A DNA stretch of 64,000 nt from Kutzneria sp044547355 (lineage in GTDB: Bacteria; Actinomycetota; Actinomycetes; Mycobacteriales; Pseudonocardiaceae). The stretch covers positions 372,001-436,000 of the forward strand of contig NZ_JBIUAG010000004.1 of NCBI RefSeq assembly GCF_044547355.1, given 5' to 3'. Below are positions 27,001 to 36,347 of the stretch, piece by piece (position 1 is the stretch's first letter; each line of letters begins with the position of its first letter). The position numbers and the translations under genes are program-made. The notes below the pieces were generated by a model. It searched no databases. It saw nothing but the letters and a program-made list of their open reading frames with translations, and was not told where the DNA came from.

Positions 27001-28188
27001 ATGATGACGACCATGTTCGACGAACAGGGCTTCGTGCCGCCCGACCGGGCGCACGGGGCCTTTTCGGCGATCCGGCTGCTGCCCGCGGTGCTGGTGGTGA
27101 CGCTGTTCCTGCCGCACCGGCTGGTTCTCGGCGGCGAGCCCATCCCGTCGGACGAGTTGCCGCTGCTGATCGTGCTGGCGGCGGTCGTCATCATCGGCAA
27201 CGTCACGCTGCTGCCGCTGCGCTGGCCGGTGCGGATGCCGCCGGTGGCGTCGCAGATCGGCCTGGTCGCGATGGCCGCCGCAGCCGTCGGAATCCTGCTG
27301 CTGCACTCGAACGGTCTGGTCTACGGGCTGCCGTTCTGGACGGCCCGGATGGCCGTCCGCTATCGCGGCCCGGCCCCGCTCGGCTACGTCGTGATCGGAC
27401 TGTCGCTGGTGGCCGCGGCGCTGCCGATGCTGTTGCAGAGCTTCAACTGGCTGGCCGCGCTGGGTCTGACGCTCGGTGTGCTGGCTCTGGTGCTGCTCAC
27501 GGTCAACCGGCAGGGGCGCGAGGAACGCCTGGAGCAGGCGGAACTGCTGCTGGCCCGCCGGCAGCAGGTGGTCGAGGAGCACGCGCGCGCGGCGGCGCTG
27601 GCGGAGCGGGCGCGGATCGCCCGCGAGGTGCACGACGTGCTGGCGCACTCGCTGGCCGGCTTGTCCCTGACGTTGCAGGGCACACGGCTGATGTTGCAGC
27701 GGGACAACGCGTCGCAGGAGGTCATCGATCAGGTGACCAAGGCACAGAAGCTGGCCGCGGACGGCCTCGCCGAGGCGCGCCGGGCAGTCGCGGCGCTGCG
27801 TGATGACAAGGTGCCGGACGCACGGGCGATCGCCGACCTGGTCACCGCGTTCCGGCTGGAGACAGGCGCGCCCGCGGACCTGACCATCAACGGCGAGCCG
27901 CGCGACCTGCCGGCGGACGCGGCGTCGGCGCTGTACCGCACGGCGCAGGAGGCGCTCACCAACGCGCGCAAGCACGCCCCGGGCGCGCGGGTGGACGCGG
28001 TGCTGGACTTCAAGGACGGGCGCACGGTGCTGACCGTCACCGATCATCCGGGCAAGCCGCCCGCGCACGCCACCAGCGGCGGCTACGGTCTGCTGGGGAT
28101 GCGTGAACGCGCCGAGCTGATCGGCGGAGAACTGGAGACGGGGCCGATGGAAGACGGGTGGCGCGTGCGCCTCGTGGTGCCGGCGTGA
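27001..28188 (+). CDS. NarL-type sensor histidine kinase
   Basis: 395 residues. Five or six N-terminal membrane segments (about 25-165) act as the sensor region, with no large extracellular domain. The HisKA_3 dimerisation helix carries the phosphoacceptor H211 in AREVHDVLAHSLAGL. The HATPase domain shows the N box (AQEALTNARKHAPG) and the G box (GGYGLLGMRERAELIGG). Three closely spaced ATG codons (27001, 27004, 27013) are possible starts. Its TGA overlaps the response-regulator GTG. Confidence 0.93.
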   Translation: MMTTMFDEQGFVPPDRAHGAFSAIRLLPAVLVVTLFLPHRLVLGGEPIPSDELPLLIVLAAVVIIGNVTLLPLRWPVRMPPVASQIGLVAMAAAAVGILLLHSNGLVYGLPFWTARMAVRYRGPAPLGYVVIGLSLVAAALPMLLQSFNWLAALGLTLGVLALVLLTVNRQGREERLEQAELLLARRQQVVEEHARAAALAERARIAREVHDVLAHSLAGLSLTLQGTRLMLQRDNASQEVIDQVTKAQKLAADGLAEARRAVAALRDDKVPDARAIADLVTAFRLETGAPADLTINGEPRDLPADAASALYRTAQEALTNARKHAPGARVDAVLDFKDGRTVLTVTDHPGKPPAHATSGGYGLLGMRERAELIGGELETGPMEDGWRVRLVVPA

Positions 28189-28838
28189 GTGCTTTGCGAG
28201 TGGTGCTCGCGGACGACCAGACGGTGGTGCGCGAGGGCCTGGTGACACTGTTGAAGCTGCTGCCGGGCGTGGAGGTCGTGGGGGCGGCGGCGGACGGGGA
28301 GCAGGCGGTGGCGCTGGTGGCGGCGCACCGACCGGACGTGCTGCTGGTGGACCTGCGTATGCCGAGGTGTGACGGGGTGGAGGCGACTCGGCGCGTGCGG
28401 GCGGAGTACCCGGACACCGAGGTCGTGGTGCTCACGACGTACACCGACGACGACAGTGTGCTGTCGGCGTTGCAGGCGGGCGCGCGGGGATTCCTCACCA
28501 AGGACGCGGACGCCGAGGCGATCGCACGGGCCCTGCACGCCGCGGCAGCGGGGCAGTCGACAGTGGACGGTGAGATACAGCGGCGGCTGGTGGCGGCGGC
28601 GATGGGCGGCGGCCAGCCGCCCAAGGTGGCGGAGCCGGTGGACGGGCTGACGCCGCGTGAGATCGACGTGCTGCGGCTGATCGCGGCGGGCCTGTCGAAC
28701 ACGGAGATCGCCCGCAAGCTCGTGGTGAGCGAGGCGACGGTGAAGACTCACGTGAACCACCTGTTCGCCAAGGCCAACCTGCGGGACCGGGCGCAGGCGG
28801 TGGCGTACGCGTACAAGACGGGGCTGGTGACGGACTGA
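28185..28838 (+). CDS. NarL/FixJ-family response regulator
   Basis: The 217-residue protein has a receiver domain with acidic DD (VVLADDQTVVREG), phosphoacceptor D56 in LLVDLRMP, the conserved T in VVLTTYTDDD and K in FLTKDADAE. The C-terminal LuxR-type HTH is TPREIDVLRLIAAGLSNTEI. It starts in a GTGA overlap with its cognate kinase. The target genes are not evident. The neighbouring membrane protein and adenosine deaminase may be co-transcribed. Confidence 0.95.
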   Translation: MSALRVVLADDQTVVREGLVTLLKLLPGVEVVGAAADGEQAVALVAAHRPDVLLVDLRMPRCDGVEATRRVRAEYPDTEVVVLTTYTDDDSVLSALQAGARGFLTKDADAEAIARALHAAAAGQSTVDGEIQRRLVAAAMGGGQPPKVAEPVDGLTPREIDVLRLIAAGLSNTEIARKLVVSEATVKTHVNHLFAKANLRDRAQAVAYAYKTGLVTD

Positions 28839-29855
28839 ATGGACATCGAGGCCTTCGTCGCCGCCCTGCCCAAGGCCGAGTTGCACGTCCACCTCGTCGG
28901 GGCGGCGTCGCTGGACACGGTGCTGGAGCTGTCCCGCCGTCATCCCGAGCGGCACGTGCCGACCGAGCGGGCCGAACTGGAGCAGTACTACGAGTTCCGC
29001 GACTTCCCGCACTTCATCACCGTCTACAGCGCGGTGAACAAGCTGGTGACCACGCCCGAGGACGTGCGGACGCTGCTGCTGGGACTCGCACGGGACCTCG
29101 CGGCCAACAACGTGCGGTATGCCGAGGTGACCGTGTCGGCGATTGCGCACTTCCCGTACGGCGTCTCCCCGGAGATGCTGTCCGAAGCCCTGGTCGCAGG
29201 CCGGCGGCAGGCCCTCGACGAGCACGGCGTCGAGCTGGCGTGGATCTTCGACGTGCCGATGCCGTCGGACCACCGCGACGGCTACAGCACCCTCGACTAC
29301 GTGCTCGACCAGCGGCCCGAGGGCACCGTGGCCCTTGGCCTGGCGGGCTTGGAGGCGCCGTTCCCGCGCGCCGGCTTCAGGGCCGCGTTCCAGGGCGCGA
29401 TCGCCGCCGGGCTGCACAGCGTGCCGCACGCCGGCGAGACCACCGGCCCCGAGGAGATCTGGGCGGCGCTGCATGATCTGGGCGCGGAGCGCCTCGGGCA
29501 CGCCGTCAGCGCCGCCAGCGACGAGAAGCTCCTCAAGCACCTCGCGGAGACCGGGATCCCCGTAGAGGTGTCGCTGACGTCGAACCTCCGCACCCGCGCA
29601 GTGCCATCGCTGGCCGAGCACCCGCTGCCGCGGCTGCTGGACGCCGGCGTGACCGTCACGCTCAACACCGACGACCCGGGCATGTTCGGCACCACCCTCA
29701 ACCACGAATACCTGCTGTGCCACCAGGCGTTCGGCCTCGGCCCGGCCGACCTGGCCGAGCTGGCCCGCAACGCCGCCCGAGCGGCCTTCTGCTCGGAGCA
29801 GACCCGCTCACGCCTGCTCGCCGACATCGACGTGGTCGCCGGTCACGCCTCCTGA
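28839..29855 (+). CDS. Adenosine deaminase-family protein
   Basis: The 338-residue TIM barrel keeps the zinc and catalytic set: H16 and H18 (ELHVHLVG), H197-A-G-E200, the LGHA motif and N-T-D278-D279-P. The usual HLDG motif reads HLVG, and the final motif is NTDDPGMFGTTLNHEY. This HVHxVG pattern is, from memory, shared by a Streptomyces adenosine deaminase group, so it is probably active. Alternatives are aminodeoxyfutalosine or other purine nucleoside deaminases. ATG directly follows the response-regulator stop, so it is likely the last gene of that operon. Confidence 0.88.
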   Translation: MDIEAFVAALPKAELHVHLVGAASLDTVLELSRRHPERHVPTERAELEQYYEFRDFPHFITVYSAVNKLVTTPEDVRTLLLGLARDLAANNVRYAEVTVSAIAHFPYGVSPEMLSEALVAGRRQALDEHGVELAWIFDVPMPSDHRDGYSTLDYVLDQRPEGTVALGLAGLEAPFPRAGFRAAFQGAIAAGLHSVPHAGETTGPEEIWAALHDLGAERLGHAVSAASDEKLLKHLAETGIPVEVSLTSNLRTRAVPSLAEHPLPRLLDAGVTVTLNTDDPGMFGTTLNHEYLLCHQAFGLGPADLAELARNAARAAFCSEQTRSRLLADIDVVAGHAS

Positions 29856-30436
29856 AGGGCGTCGACACGGTCGAGAGCGCGGCGACCGAGCATCACGAGG
29901 ACGGCCAGCAGGGCGACGGCGGCCACGACGGCGACCCAGGACCACTGTTGGTACGCCTCGCTCGCGCCATAGCCGACGGCGACCCACACCAGGCCCCACG
30001 CCGCCGCGGACGGCAGGTTCCACGGTAAGAACCGGCGGTAGGACAGGCCGGCAGCGGCGGCGAAGCGGGGAGTGAGGGTGCGTGCCCCGACGACCCACTG
30101 CCCGATGAGCACGGCGGAGCCGCCGGAGCGGCTCAGCACGGCCCGAGCGCGCCTCCCCTTGGCCCCAGCGAGCCAGCGGCTGCTGAGGGCCCCAGGGCGG
30201 TACCGGCCGGCGGCGAACGACAGGTTGCTGCCGGCCAGTGCGGCGACGGTGCCGGCGGCGAGCGCCACCGGCAGCGACACCACGCCGTTGTCGGAGAAGA
30301 CGCCGAGGGTCAGCAGGGCGCTGGAGCCGGGCAGCACGACACCTATGACCAGGGCGGCCTCGGCGACCACCAGGACGGCGATGGCCAGCACGACCAGCGG
30401 CCCGGGCAGGCCGGTGAGCAGGTCAGCCAGCATCAT
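29843..30436 (-). CDS. DedA-family membrane protein
   Basis: The 197-residue protein has the DedA layout: hydrophobic VLAIAVLVVAEAALVIGVVLPG (a re-entrant P-G), the FAAGRYRPG segment after helix 2, VVGARTLTPRFAAAAGLSYRRFLPWN and two C-terminal membrane helices. DedA proteins are linked to membrane lipid (undecaprenyl or phospholipid) translocation and proton-dependent homeostasis. The first 14 nt overlap the methyltransferase end, and its last 13 nt overlap the convergent deaminase gene. Confidence 0.87.
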   Translation of the reverse strand: MMLADLLTGLPGPLVVLAIAVLVVAEAALVIGVVLPGSSALLTLGVFSDNGVVSLPVALAAGTVAALAGSNLSFAAGRYRPGALSSRWLAGAKGRRARAVLSRSGGSAVLIGQWVVGARTLTPRFAAAAGLSYRRFLPWNLPSAAAWGLVWVAVGYGASEAYQQWSWVAVVAAVALLAVLVMLGRRALDRVDALQEA

Positions 30437-31034
30437 CGCCCATGGTGGGCCGCCGGCAGACGTAGCTGATCGCGGGCGGCACGTTGGCCCACACCACCCG
30501 GGACACGATGACCTCGTCGAAGCTGCGGTCCAGCAGCGCCCGGAACTGCCGCGCCTGCCTCATGCCCAGGGCGTGCACGTACGCGAACGTGGTGAACGCC
30601 CCCGCCGGGGTCAGCACCGCGCCGACCTGGCGCAGGATGGCGCGCTGCAGGTCCGGCGGGAACAGCGCCCAGGGCAGGCCGCTGATCACCGCGTCGACCT
30701 CCTCGACGCCGCGGTCGGCGAGCAGTTTGCCCAGCTCGGAGGCGTCTCCGTGGATCACGTCCAGCCGCGGGTAGCTGGACCGCAGGTGCTCGACCAGGGT
30801 GCTGTCGAGCTCCACGGCCAGGTGCCGGCCACCGGCCGGGATCCGCCGCTGCACGGCCCTCGTCGCCGAGCCGGTGCCCGGCCCCAGTTCCACCACGGTC
30901 GGCGCGCCGGTGCTGGGCACCACGGTGGCCAGCAGCCCGGCGAGGGCCGGCCCGCTGGGGGCGATCGCGCCGACGGCGGCCGGCTGGCGGCGGACGGCCC
31001 CGAGGAAGACCCGAAGGTCGTGGAACGTGGTCAT
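30423..31034 (-). CDS. Class I SAM-dependent methyltransferase, phospholipid N-methyltransferase-like
   Basis: 203 residues (206 from an upstream ATG at 31043). SAM-binding motif I is VVELGPGTGSATRAV, with ISGLPWALFPPDL as motif IV. The FHDLRVFLGAVRRQPAAVGAIAPSG N-terminus is typical of PmtA/ArsR-linked phospholipid methyltransferase-like proteins. Coupling to a DedA gene suggests membrane-lipid metabolism. True phosphatidylethanolamine activity is not proven. Confidence 0.82.
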   Translation of the reverse strand: MTTFHDLRVFLGAVRRQPAAVGAIAPSGPALAGLLATVVPSTGAPTVVELGPGTGSATRAVQRRIPAGGRHLAVELDSTLVEHLRSSYPRLDVIHGDASELGKLLADRGVEEVDAVISGLPWALFPPDLQRAILRQVGAVLTPAGAFTTFAYVHALGMRQARQFRALLDRSFDEVIVSRVVWANVPPAISYVCRRPTMGDDAG

Positions 31035-31170
31035 GCCGCCCATGGTGCCCGGTCCGGTGCTGCGCTCGCGTCAAACCCCGGTCGCTCGTCGGATGGGCTG
31101 AGATCATCCTCAGGTTCGACCCCGGGAAAACCGTTCGCCACGACGCCGCGCGGTGATCCAGATTGGTCCC

Positions 31171-31926
31171 ATGACCACACGGGGAACAGCGCTGGTGACA
31201 GGGGTCGGGCGCACGGTGGGAATCGGCGCGACGGTGGCCGTCGACCTGGCCCGGGCCGGGTGGGACGTCGCGATCAGCCACTGGAGCCCCTACGACGAGA
31301 AGATGCCGTGGGGCGCCGAGCCGGACGCGCAGCGAGAACTGGCCGATCGGATGACCGGGCTCGGCGCGCGGACGACGGCGATCGAGGCCGACCTGAGCGA
31401 CCCCGCCGTCCCGGCCCGGCTGTTCGACGAGGCCGAACGCGCGCTCGGCGCCGTCACCGCGCTGGTGATGTGCCACTGCGAGGGCGTGGACTCGGGGCTG
31501 CTCGACACTTCAGTTGTGAGTTTCGACCTCCATTTCGCGGTCAACGCCAGGGCGACCTGGCTGCTGGTCAAGGAGTTCGGGCAGCGGTTCCGCGGTGATC
31601 ACGGCAGTGGCCGGATCCTCGCGTTCACCAGCGACCACACCGTCGGCAACATGCCCTACGGGTCCAGCAAGGGCGCGCTGGACCGGATCACCCTCGCCGC
31701 GACCCACGAGCTGGCCCATCTGGGCGTGACGGCCAACGTGATCAATCCGGGCCCGATCGACACCGGTTGGATGACCCCGGAGCAGCGCAGTGGCGTCGAG
31801 CGGGACACGCCGCTCGGTCGGATGGGCACGCCTCAGGACTGCGCGAACCTGGTGACGTTCCTGTGCTCGCCGGAGGGCGGCTGGATCAACGGCCAGCTGC
31901 TCTACAGCAACGGCGGAATCAAGTGA
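31171..31926 (+). CDS. SDR-family oxidoreductase
   Basis: From ATG 31171 (MTTRGTALVTGVGRTVGIG) the protein has 251 residues. The glycine-rich motif is slightly atypical (TGVGRTVGIG). The active-site residues are in LAFTSDHTVGNMPYGSSKGAL, with YxxxK as YGSSK. NPGPIDTGWM and GWINGQLLYSNGG close the fold as in 3-oxoacyl-ACP-reductase-like SDRs. GTG 31153 would add six residues. Its end overlaps the convergent hydrolase by 25 nt. Confidence 0.9.
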   Translation: MTTRGTALVTGVGRTVGIGATVAVDLARAGWDVAISHWSPYDEKMPWGAEPDAQRELADRMTGLGARTTAIEADLSDPAVPARLFDEAERALGAVTALVMCHCEGVDSGLLDTSVVSFDLHFAVNARATWLLVKEFGQRFRGDHGSGRILAFTSDHTVGNMPYGSSKGALDRITLAATHELAHLGVTANVINPGPIDTGWMTPEQRSGVERDTPLGRMGTPQDCANLVTFLCSPEGGWINGQLLYSNGGIK

Positions 31927-32690
31927 CGGCGGAACCAGTCGCTGAACGCCGCGTCCACGCGCGTGGCGTCGATCTCGGCGGCTAACGAGTGCTCCATGCC
32001 GGGGACGTCGACCAACTCGGCGTCCAGCGCCCGGGCGAGCGCGCCGAGCGGTTCGCGGAACTCAGGCTCGTCCCGGTCGCCGCGGACGAGCAGCAGGGCG
32101 AGGTCAGGATGCCGCTTGGCGAGCTCGCCGGCCCGGGCCACGAAGTCCAGGCGCGCCGCGGCGGCACGGGACTGGGCGGTCCACGGATACGGCGTGCCGA
32201 ACCACTTCGAGGCGCCGTCGGCGACCTTCTCCAGCTGGGCCACCGGATTGACCAGGGCCGCCGCGGTCACGTCGACGTCCTGCTCGGTGAGCACCTGCAA
32301 CGCCACCGCGCCGCCCGCGGAGCCACCGAACAGGCCGAGCGGCCCGTCGGTCTCCAGCCGCGAGCGCAAGGCGTGCAGCACGACCGGGAACTCGCCGGAC
32401 GCGGCGCTGACGACGGGGTCGATCAGCTTGAGCACATAGTCCTCGGCGGCCCGACGCGTGATCTCCTGCTGCCCGCCGGCCGGCGCGCGTTCGCCGTGCT
32501 CGGGCAGCCCCAGGTAGACCCGCCAGGCCGGCACGGCGGCCATCGGCACCGCGGCCGCCATCGCCGCCTCGCTGCGCGGCGGATCCATCATGTGCCAGCC
32601 GAGCACCAGCGGCGTCGTCGAGGTCGCTCGTTCGGGCGGACGGGCCAGGAACGGCACTCCGGCGGCCGTGCCGCGAATCATCTCGTTCAT
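31902..32690 (-). CDS. Alpha/beta hydrolase
   Basis: The 262-residue protein has a nucleophile elbow LFGGSAGGAVAL (GxSxG), an acid loop in LLLVRGDRDEPEF and a late histidine in PGMEHSLAAEI. The N-terminal LVLGWHMMDPPRSEAAM is not a standard oxyanion-loop text. It is cytoplasmic and could be an esterase or dienelactone-hydrolase-like enzyme. No partner gene is evident. Confidence 0.82.
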   Translation of the reverse strand: MNEMIRGTAAGVPFLARPPERATSTTPLVLGWHMMDPPRSEAAMAAAVPMAAVPAWRVYLGLPEHGERAPAGGQQEITRRAAEDYVLKLIDPVVSAASGEFPVVLHALRSRLETDGPLGLFGGSAGGAVALQVLTEQDVDVTAAALVNPVAQLEKVADGASKWFGTPYPWTAQSRAAAARLDFVARAGELAKRHPDLALLLVRGDRDEPEFREPLGALARALDAELVDVPGMEHSLAAEIDATRVDAAFSDWFRRHLIPPLL

Positions 32691-32869
32691 GCCCCCACCC
32701 TCGCAGAGGGGTCTGACAATCCCGGCGCGACGGCCTCCCGGGCGTGCTTCCTGAGAGCATCGTGAAGGGAATCTGTCGGCGAGCAATCGACTCTAAGAGC
32801 TTCGTGAAATGACTCTGTCGGTTCCCAATCGACGGGGATGCCCGCCGGTCACACCCCGTTTGACCAGGC

Positions 32870-33790
32870 ATGAAGCGTCTTCCGGCCACCTTGGCCCTGC
32901 TGTCGGCGACCGTCGCGGTCGGCGTCGTCCTGCTGGCCTCGACGCCGGTCACGGCGACGCTGGCCGCCGAGCGCGAACCGATCCCCTCGGCCACGACGAG
33001 CAGCCCGACACCCACCACGACAACGCCGTCGACCACCACGACGACACCCACGCCGACGGTGCCGCCGGAGGAGATCGGGCAGCTCGTGCTCAAGGCGGTG
33101 GACAGCATCGCGCCGGGCAGCGAGGTCGGTGTGCTGGCCGTCGACACCCAGACCGGCCAGCCCGTCGCGAGCTACAACGCCGACGATCCGATGTACACGG
33201 CGTCCGTGGTGAAGCTGCTCATCGCCATCGACCTGCTGCACAGCCAGAACTGGACGCCGGACGCGGCCACCTCCGCCGAGCTGGAGCGGATGATCTCCTA
33301 CAGCGATGACAACATCGCCAACTCGCTGTGGGTCAAGGACGGCGGCAACTCGATCGTCAGCCGCGCCGCGTCGCTGATCGGGCTGACCGGCACGCAGCCG
33401 CCGGACGACCCGTCGCAGTGGGGCGAGACGACGATGTCCGCGCAGGACGTCGTCACCACCTACCAGTACATCCAGGACGACGTCCCGGCGCAGGCGCAGG
33501 ACGTGCTGCTGACCGGCATGAGCGACGCCGCGTCCACCGCCGCCGACGGGTTCCAGCAGTACTTCGGCATCCCCGACGGCCTGCCCGGGACCAGCTGGGC
33601 GATCAAACAGGGCTGGATGCTGCTGCGGTCGACGACGGTGCTCAACACCACCGGCATGGTCGGTCTGGGCCCGACGATGCCCTACGCGGTGGCGATCATG
33701 ACCGAGTTGCCGGCGGGAACCTCGTGGACGACCGGGAGCAAGGCGGTCACTGCTGCCGCTGCCGCACTCAAGGCCGCCTTCACTGCGTGA
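32870..33790 (+). CDS. Secreted serine hydrolase with class A beta-lactamase fold
   Basis: The 306-residue protein has a signal peptide (about 1-33), then a Thr/Pro-rich linker (about 38-66) of the kind found in cell-surface proteins, then a beta-lactamase-like domain. The S-x-x-K motif is S112-V-V-K115. The second motif reads SYSDDN (S145-D-D) instead of SDN, and KTG is replaced by KQG in AIKQGWM. This pattern suggests a penicillin-binding or esterase-like role rather than antibiotic hydrolysis. It is preceded by a long, gene-poor promoter region. Confidence 0.85.
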   Translation: MKRLPATLALLSATVAVGVVLLASTPVTATLAAEREPIPSATTSSPTPTTTTPSTTTTTPTPTVPPEEIGQLVLKAVDSIAPGSEVGVLAVDTQTGQPVASYNADDPMYTASVVKLLIAIDLLHSQNWTPDAATSAELERMISYSDDNIANSLWVKDGGNSIVSRAASLIGLTGTQPPDDPSQWGETTMSAQDVVTTYQYIQDDVPAQAQDVLLTGMSDAASTAADGFQQYFGIPDGLPGTSWAIKQGWMLLRSTTVLNTTGMVGLGPTMPYAVAIMTELPAGTSWTTGSKAVTAAAAALKAAFTA

Positions 33791-34592
33791 TGAGATCCGC
33801 CGCCGTGACGCCGGACAGCGCGCCGCGCAGCGTCGGGGCGGCCCGCACCAGCTGACGCGTGTACGGGTGCTCCGGCGTGCGGTAAACCCGTTCCACATCA
33901 CCGATTTCGACCAGCTCGCCGCTGCGCAGCACGGCCACCGTGTCGCAGACGTGCCGGATCACCGACAGGTCGTGGGACACGAACACCAGCGTCAGCGCGA
34001 ACTGCTCGACCAGGTCCGCCAGCAGGTTGAGGATCTGCGCCCGCACCGAGACGTCCAGCGCGCTGACGGGCTCGTCGGCCACCAGGACCTTGGGCCGAGG
34101 CGCCAGGGCCCGGGCCAGCGAGATGCGCTGCCGCTGCCCGCCGGAGAACTGGTGCGGGAACCGACGCCCGGCGTCGGCCGGCAGCCCGACCGCCGCGAGC
34201 ACCTCGGCGACCCGCTCGCTCCGGCCGGGGATCCGTTGCGCCACCAGCGGTTCGGCGATGATGTCGCGCACCCGCATGCGCGGGTCCAGCGAGCCCATGG
34301 GGTCCTGGAACACGACCTGGAGATCGCGCCGCAGGAACGACAGCTGCCGCTCGGGGCGACCGTCCACCCGCTGCCCGTCGAAGGTGACCGTGCCGGTGGT
34401 CGGCTGGTCCAGGCCGGCGATCAGCCGCACCAACGTCGACTTGCCGGAACCGGACTCTCCGACGACGCCGAACCGCCGGCCGGCCTCGACCTCGAACGAC
34501 ACGTCCCGCAGCGCGTGCACCTCGGCCCGCGGGCCGAACGGCGAGGTCCGCGACCGGTGGTAGACGCGGCCGAGGTTCTCGATCCTGATCAT
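33780..34592 (-). CDS. Oligopeptide-type ABC transporter ATP-binding protein (OppF/DppF-like)
   Basis: 270 residues with Walker A GESGSGKST, the signature FSGGQRQR and Walker B VLVADEPVSALD. The phrase QVVFQDPMGSLDPRMRV is typical of the F subunit of peptide/nickel transporters. It is the last gene of a five-gene operon. Its start overlaps the preceding ATPase by 4 nt, and its stop overlaps the convergent serine-hydrolase gene by 11 nt. Confidence 0.93.
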   Translation of the reverse strand: MIRIENLGRVYHRSRTSPFGPRAEVHALRDVSFEVEAGRRFGVVGESGSGKSTLVRLIAGLDQPTTGTVTFDGQRVDGRPERQLSFLRRDLQVVFQDPMGSLDPRMRVRDIIAEPLVAQRIPGRSERVAEVLAAVGLPADAGRRFPHQFSGGQRQRISLARALAPRPKVLVADEPVSALDVSVRAQILNLLADLVEQFALTLVFVSHDLSVIRHVCDTVAVLRSGELVEIGDVERVYRTPEHPYTRQLVRAAPTLRGALSGVTAADLITQ

Positions 34593-35545
34593 TCCTCACC
34601 TCCGACCGGATGCCAGCACGCGTGCCCGCGGGCGGGTTCGCCGAACCAGGGCGGTTGCTCGCCGCACCGGTCGTCGGCACGGGAGCAGCGGGTGCGGAAC
34701 ACGCAGCCGCCGGGGAACTGTCCCGCCGCCGGAACAGCGCCGGGGATGGCGTGCAGGCGGCCGCTCTCGTCCGCGGACTCCAGGTCTGAGGCGTCGAGCA
34801 AACCCTTGGTGTAGCGGTGTTTCGGCGCGGTCAGCACCTCGGCCACCGGTCCCGACTCCACGATCCGCCCGCCGTACATCACCAGCACTCGGTCGCACAC
34901 CGTTGCCACCACGGCGAGATCGTGCGTGATGAACAGCAGCGCGGCGTCCCTTTCCTTTACTCCCTTGACAATCAGGTCCAGCAGCTGAGCCTGGACCGTC
35001 ACGTCGAGAGCAGTGGTAGGCTCGTCGCAGATGAGCACGTCCGGGTCATTGGCGAGAGCGATGGCCAACAGCACGCGTTGCCGTTGCCCGCCGGAAAGTT
35101 GGTGTGGATAGGCCTTTCCCAGTTCAGCGACATCACGCAGGCGCACCTGTTCCAACAGCCGCAAGGCATCCCGGCGCGCGGCGGCCCGATCCACGGCCGC
35201 GCGGTGGATCAGCCGGGCTTCCGCGACCTGGTCGATGACCCGCATCGAGGGGTTCAGCGCGGTCATCGGCTCCTGGAACACCATCGCCAGTCGCGAGCCA
35301 CGCAGCCGCGACAGCACGCTCTCCGGGGCCCCGACCAGGTCCTCCCGCACACCGTCGAGCCGAACCGAGCCGGCCGCGGTGACGTCGTCGGGCAGCAGCC
35401 CGAACACCGCCGACGCGGTCAGCGACTTGCCGGAGCCCGATTCCCCGATCAGGCCGACGCGTTCGCCGCCGCCCACCGTGAAGGAGACATCACTGACCAA
35501 TGGCAGGTCGCCCGCCGCGACACGCAGACCGTCAACCTTGAGCAC
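34589..35545 (-). CDS. Oligopeptide-type ABC transporter ATP-binding protein (OppD/DppD-like)
   Basis: 318 residues with Walker A GESGSGKSL, signature LSGGQRQR and Walker B VLICDEPTTALD. The C-terminal oligo_HPY extension carries conserved cysteines (GGCVFRTRCSRADDRC), which in D subunits can coordinate a metal cluster. It follows the C-type permease with a 14-nt overlap, so the two are translated together. Confidence 0.94.
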   Translation of the reverse strand: MLKVDGLRVAAGDLPLVSDVSFTVGGGERVGLIGESGSGKSLTASAVFGLLPDDVTAAGSVRLDGVREDLVGAPESVLSRLRGSRLAMVFQEPMTALNPSMRVIDQVAEARLIHRAAVDRAAARRDALRLLEQVRLRDVAELGKAYPHQLSGGQRQRVLLAIALANDPDVLICDEPTTALDVTVQAQLLDLIVKGVKERDAALLFITHDLAVVATVCDRVLVMYGGRIVESGPVAEVLTAPKHRYTKGLLDASDLESADESGRLHAIPGAVPAAGQFPGGCVFRTRCSRADDRCGEQPPWFGEPARGHACWHPVGGEE

Positions 35546-36347
35546 GGCGGCCCTCCAACCGGGGGTCGAGGCGATCGCGTAGACCGTCGCCCAGCAACGT
35601 GAAGCCGAGCACCGCGACCGCGATCGCCACGCCCGGCACGATCAACAGCCTCGGCTGCACGGCCAGGAGTTCCTGTGACTCCTGGAGCATGCGCCCCCAG
35701 GACGGCGTCGGCGGTTGCGTGCCGAGGCCCAGGTAGGACAACGCGGCCTCGGCCAGCACGGCGATGCCGAACGACACCGAGCACTGCACGATCACCAGCC
35801 CGGCGATGTTGGGCAGCACGTGTCGCACCGAGATGGCCAGCCCGGTGCGGCCGGCCGAGCGGGCCGCCAGCACGTACTCCGTGCTCAGCACCTGCAACGC
35901 GGTGGCCCGCGCGAGCCGGGCGAAGGACGGCACGGTGGCGATGCCGATGGCGATCATGGCGGTGAGCGTGCTCGCGCCGAACGCGGCGCCGAACATGATC
36001 GCCAGCAGCAGCGCCGGGAAGGCCAGCACGATGTCGTTGGCGCGCAACACGATCTCGCCCAACCAGCGCGGGCCGGCGGCCGCGAACACGCCGAGCGGCG
36101 TGCCGACGAGCGCGGCCACGCCGACCGCGACGATGCCGACGTAGAGCGTGGTCCGCGCGCCGACCATGAGCTGACTGACCAGGTCGCGGCCGAACCGGTC
36201 CGTGCCCAGCCAGTGGGCCCCGCTCGGGCCCTGCAACCGCAGCGCCGCGTCGACCTGCGTCGGGTCGAACGGCGTCCACAGGAAGGAGACCAGCGCCGCC
36301 AGCACGATCAGACCGACCAGCACGGCCCCGATCACGAGGTTCCTCAC
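35532..36347 (-). CDS. Oligopeptide-type ABC permease (OppC/DppC-like)
   Basis: The 271-residue permease starts at GTG 36347, overlapping the upstream permease stop in a GTGA junction. It has the N-terminal helix, then GAHWLGTDRFGRDLVSQLMVGAR (the OppC extracytoplasmic segment) and the EAA loop region ATALQVLSTEYVLAARSAG. About six membrane helices are expected. It forms the pore with the B-type permease. Confidence 0.92.
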   Translation of the reverse strand: MRNLVIGAVLVGLIVLAALVSFLWTPFDPTQVDAALRLQGPSGAHWLGTDRFGRDLVSQLMVGARTTLYVGIVAVGVAALVGTPLGVFAAAGPRWLGEIVLRANDIVLAFPALLLAIMFGAAFGASTLTAMIAIGIATVPSFARLARATALQVLSTEYVLAARSAGRTGLAISVRHVLPNIAGLVIVQCSVSFGIAVLAEAALSYLGLGTQPPTPSWGRMLQESQELLAVQPRLLIVPGVAIAVAVLGFTLLGDGLRDRLDPRLEGRRAQG

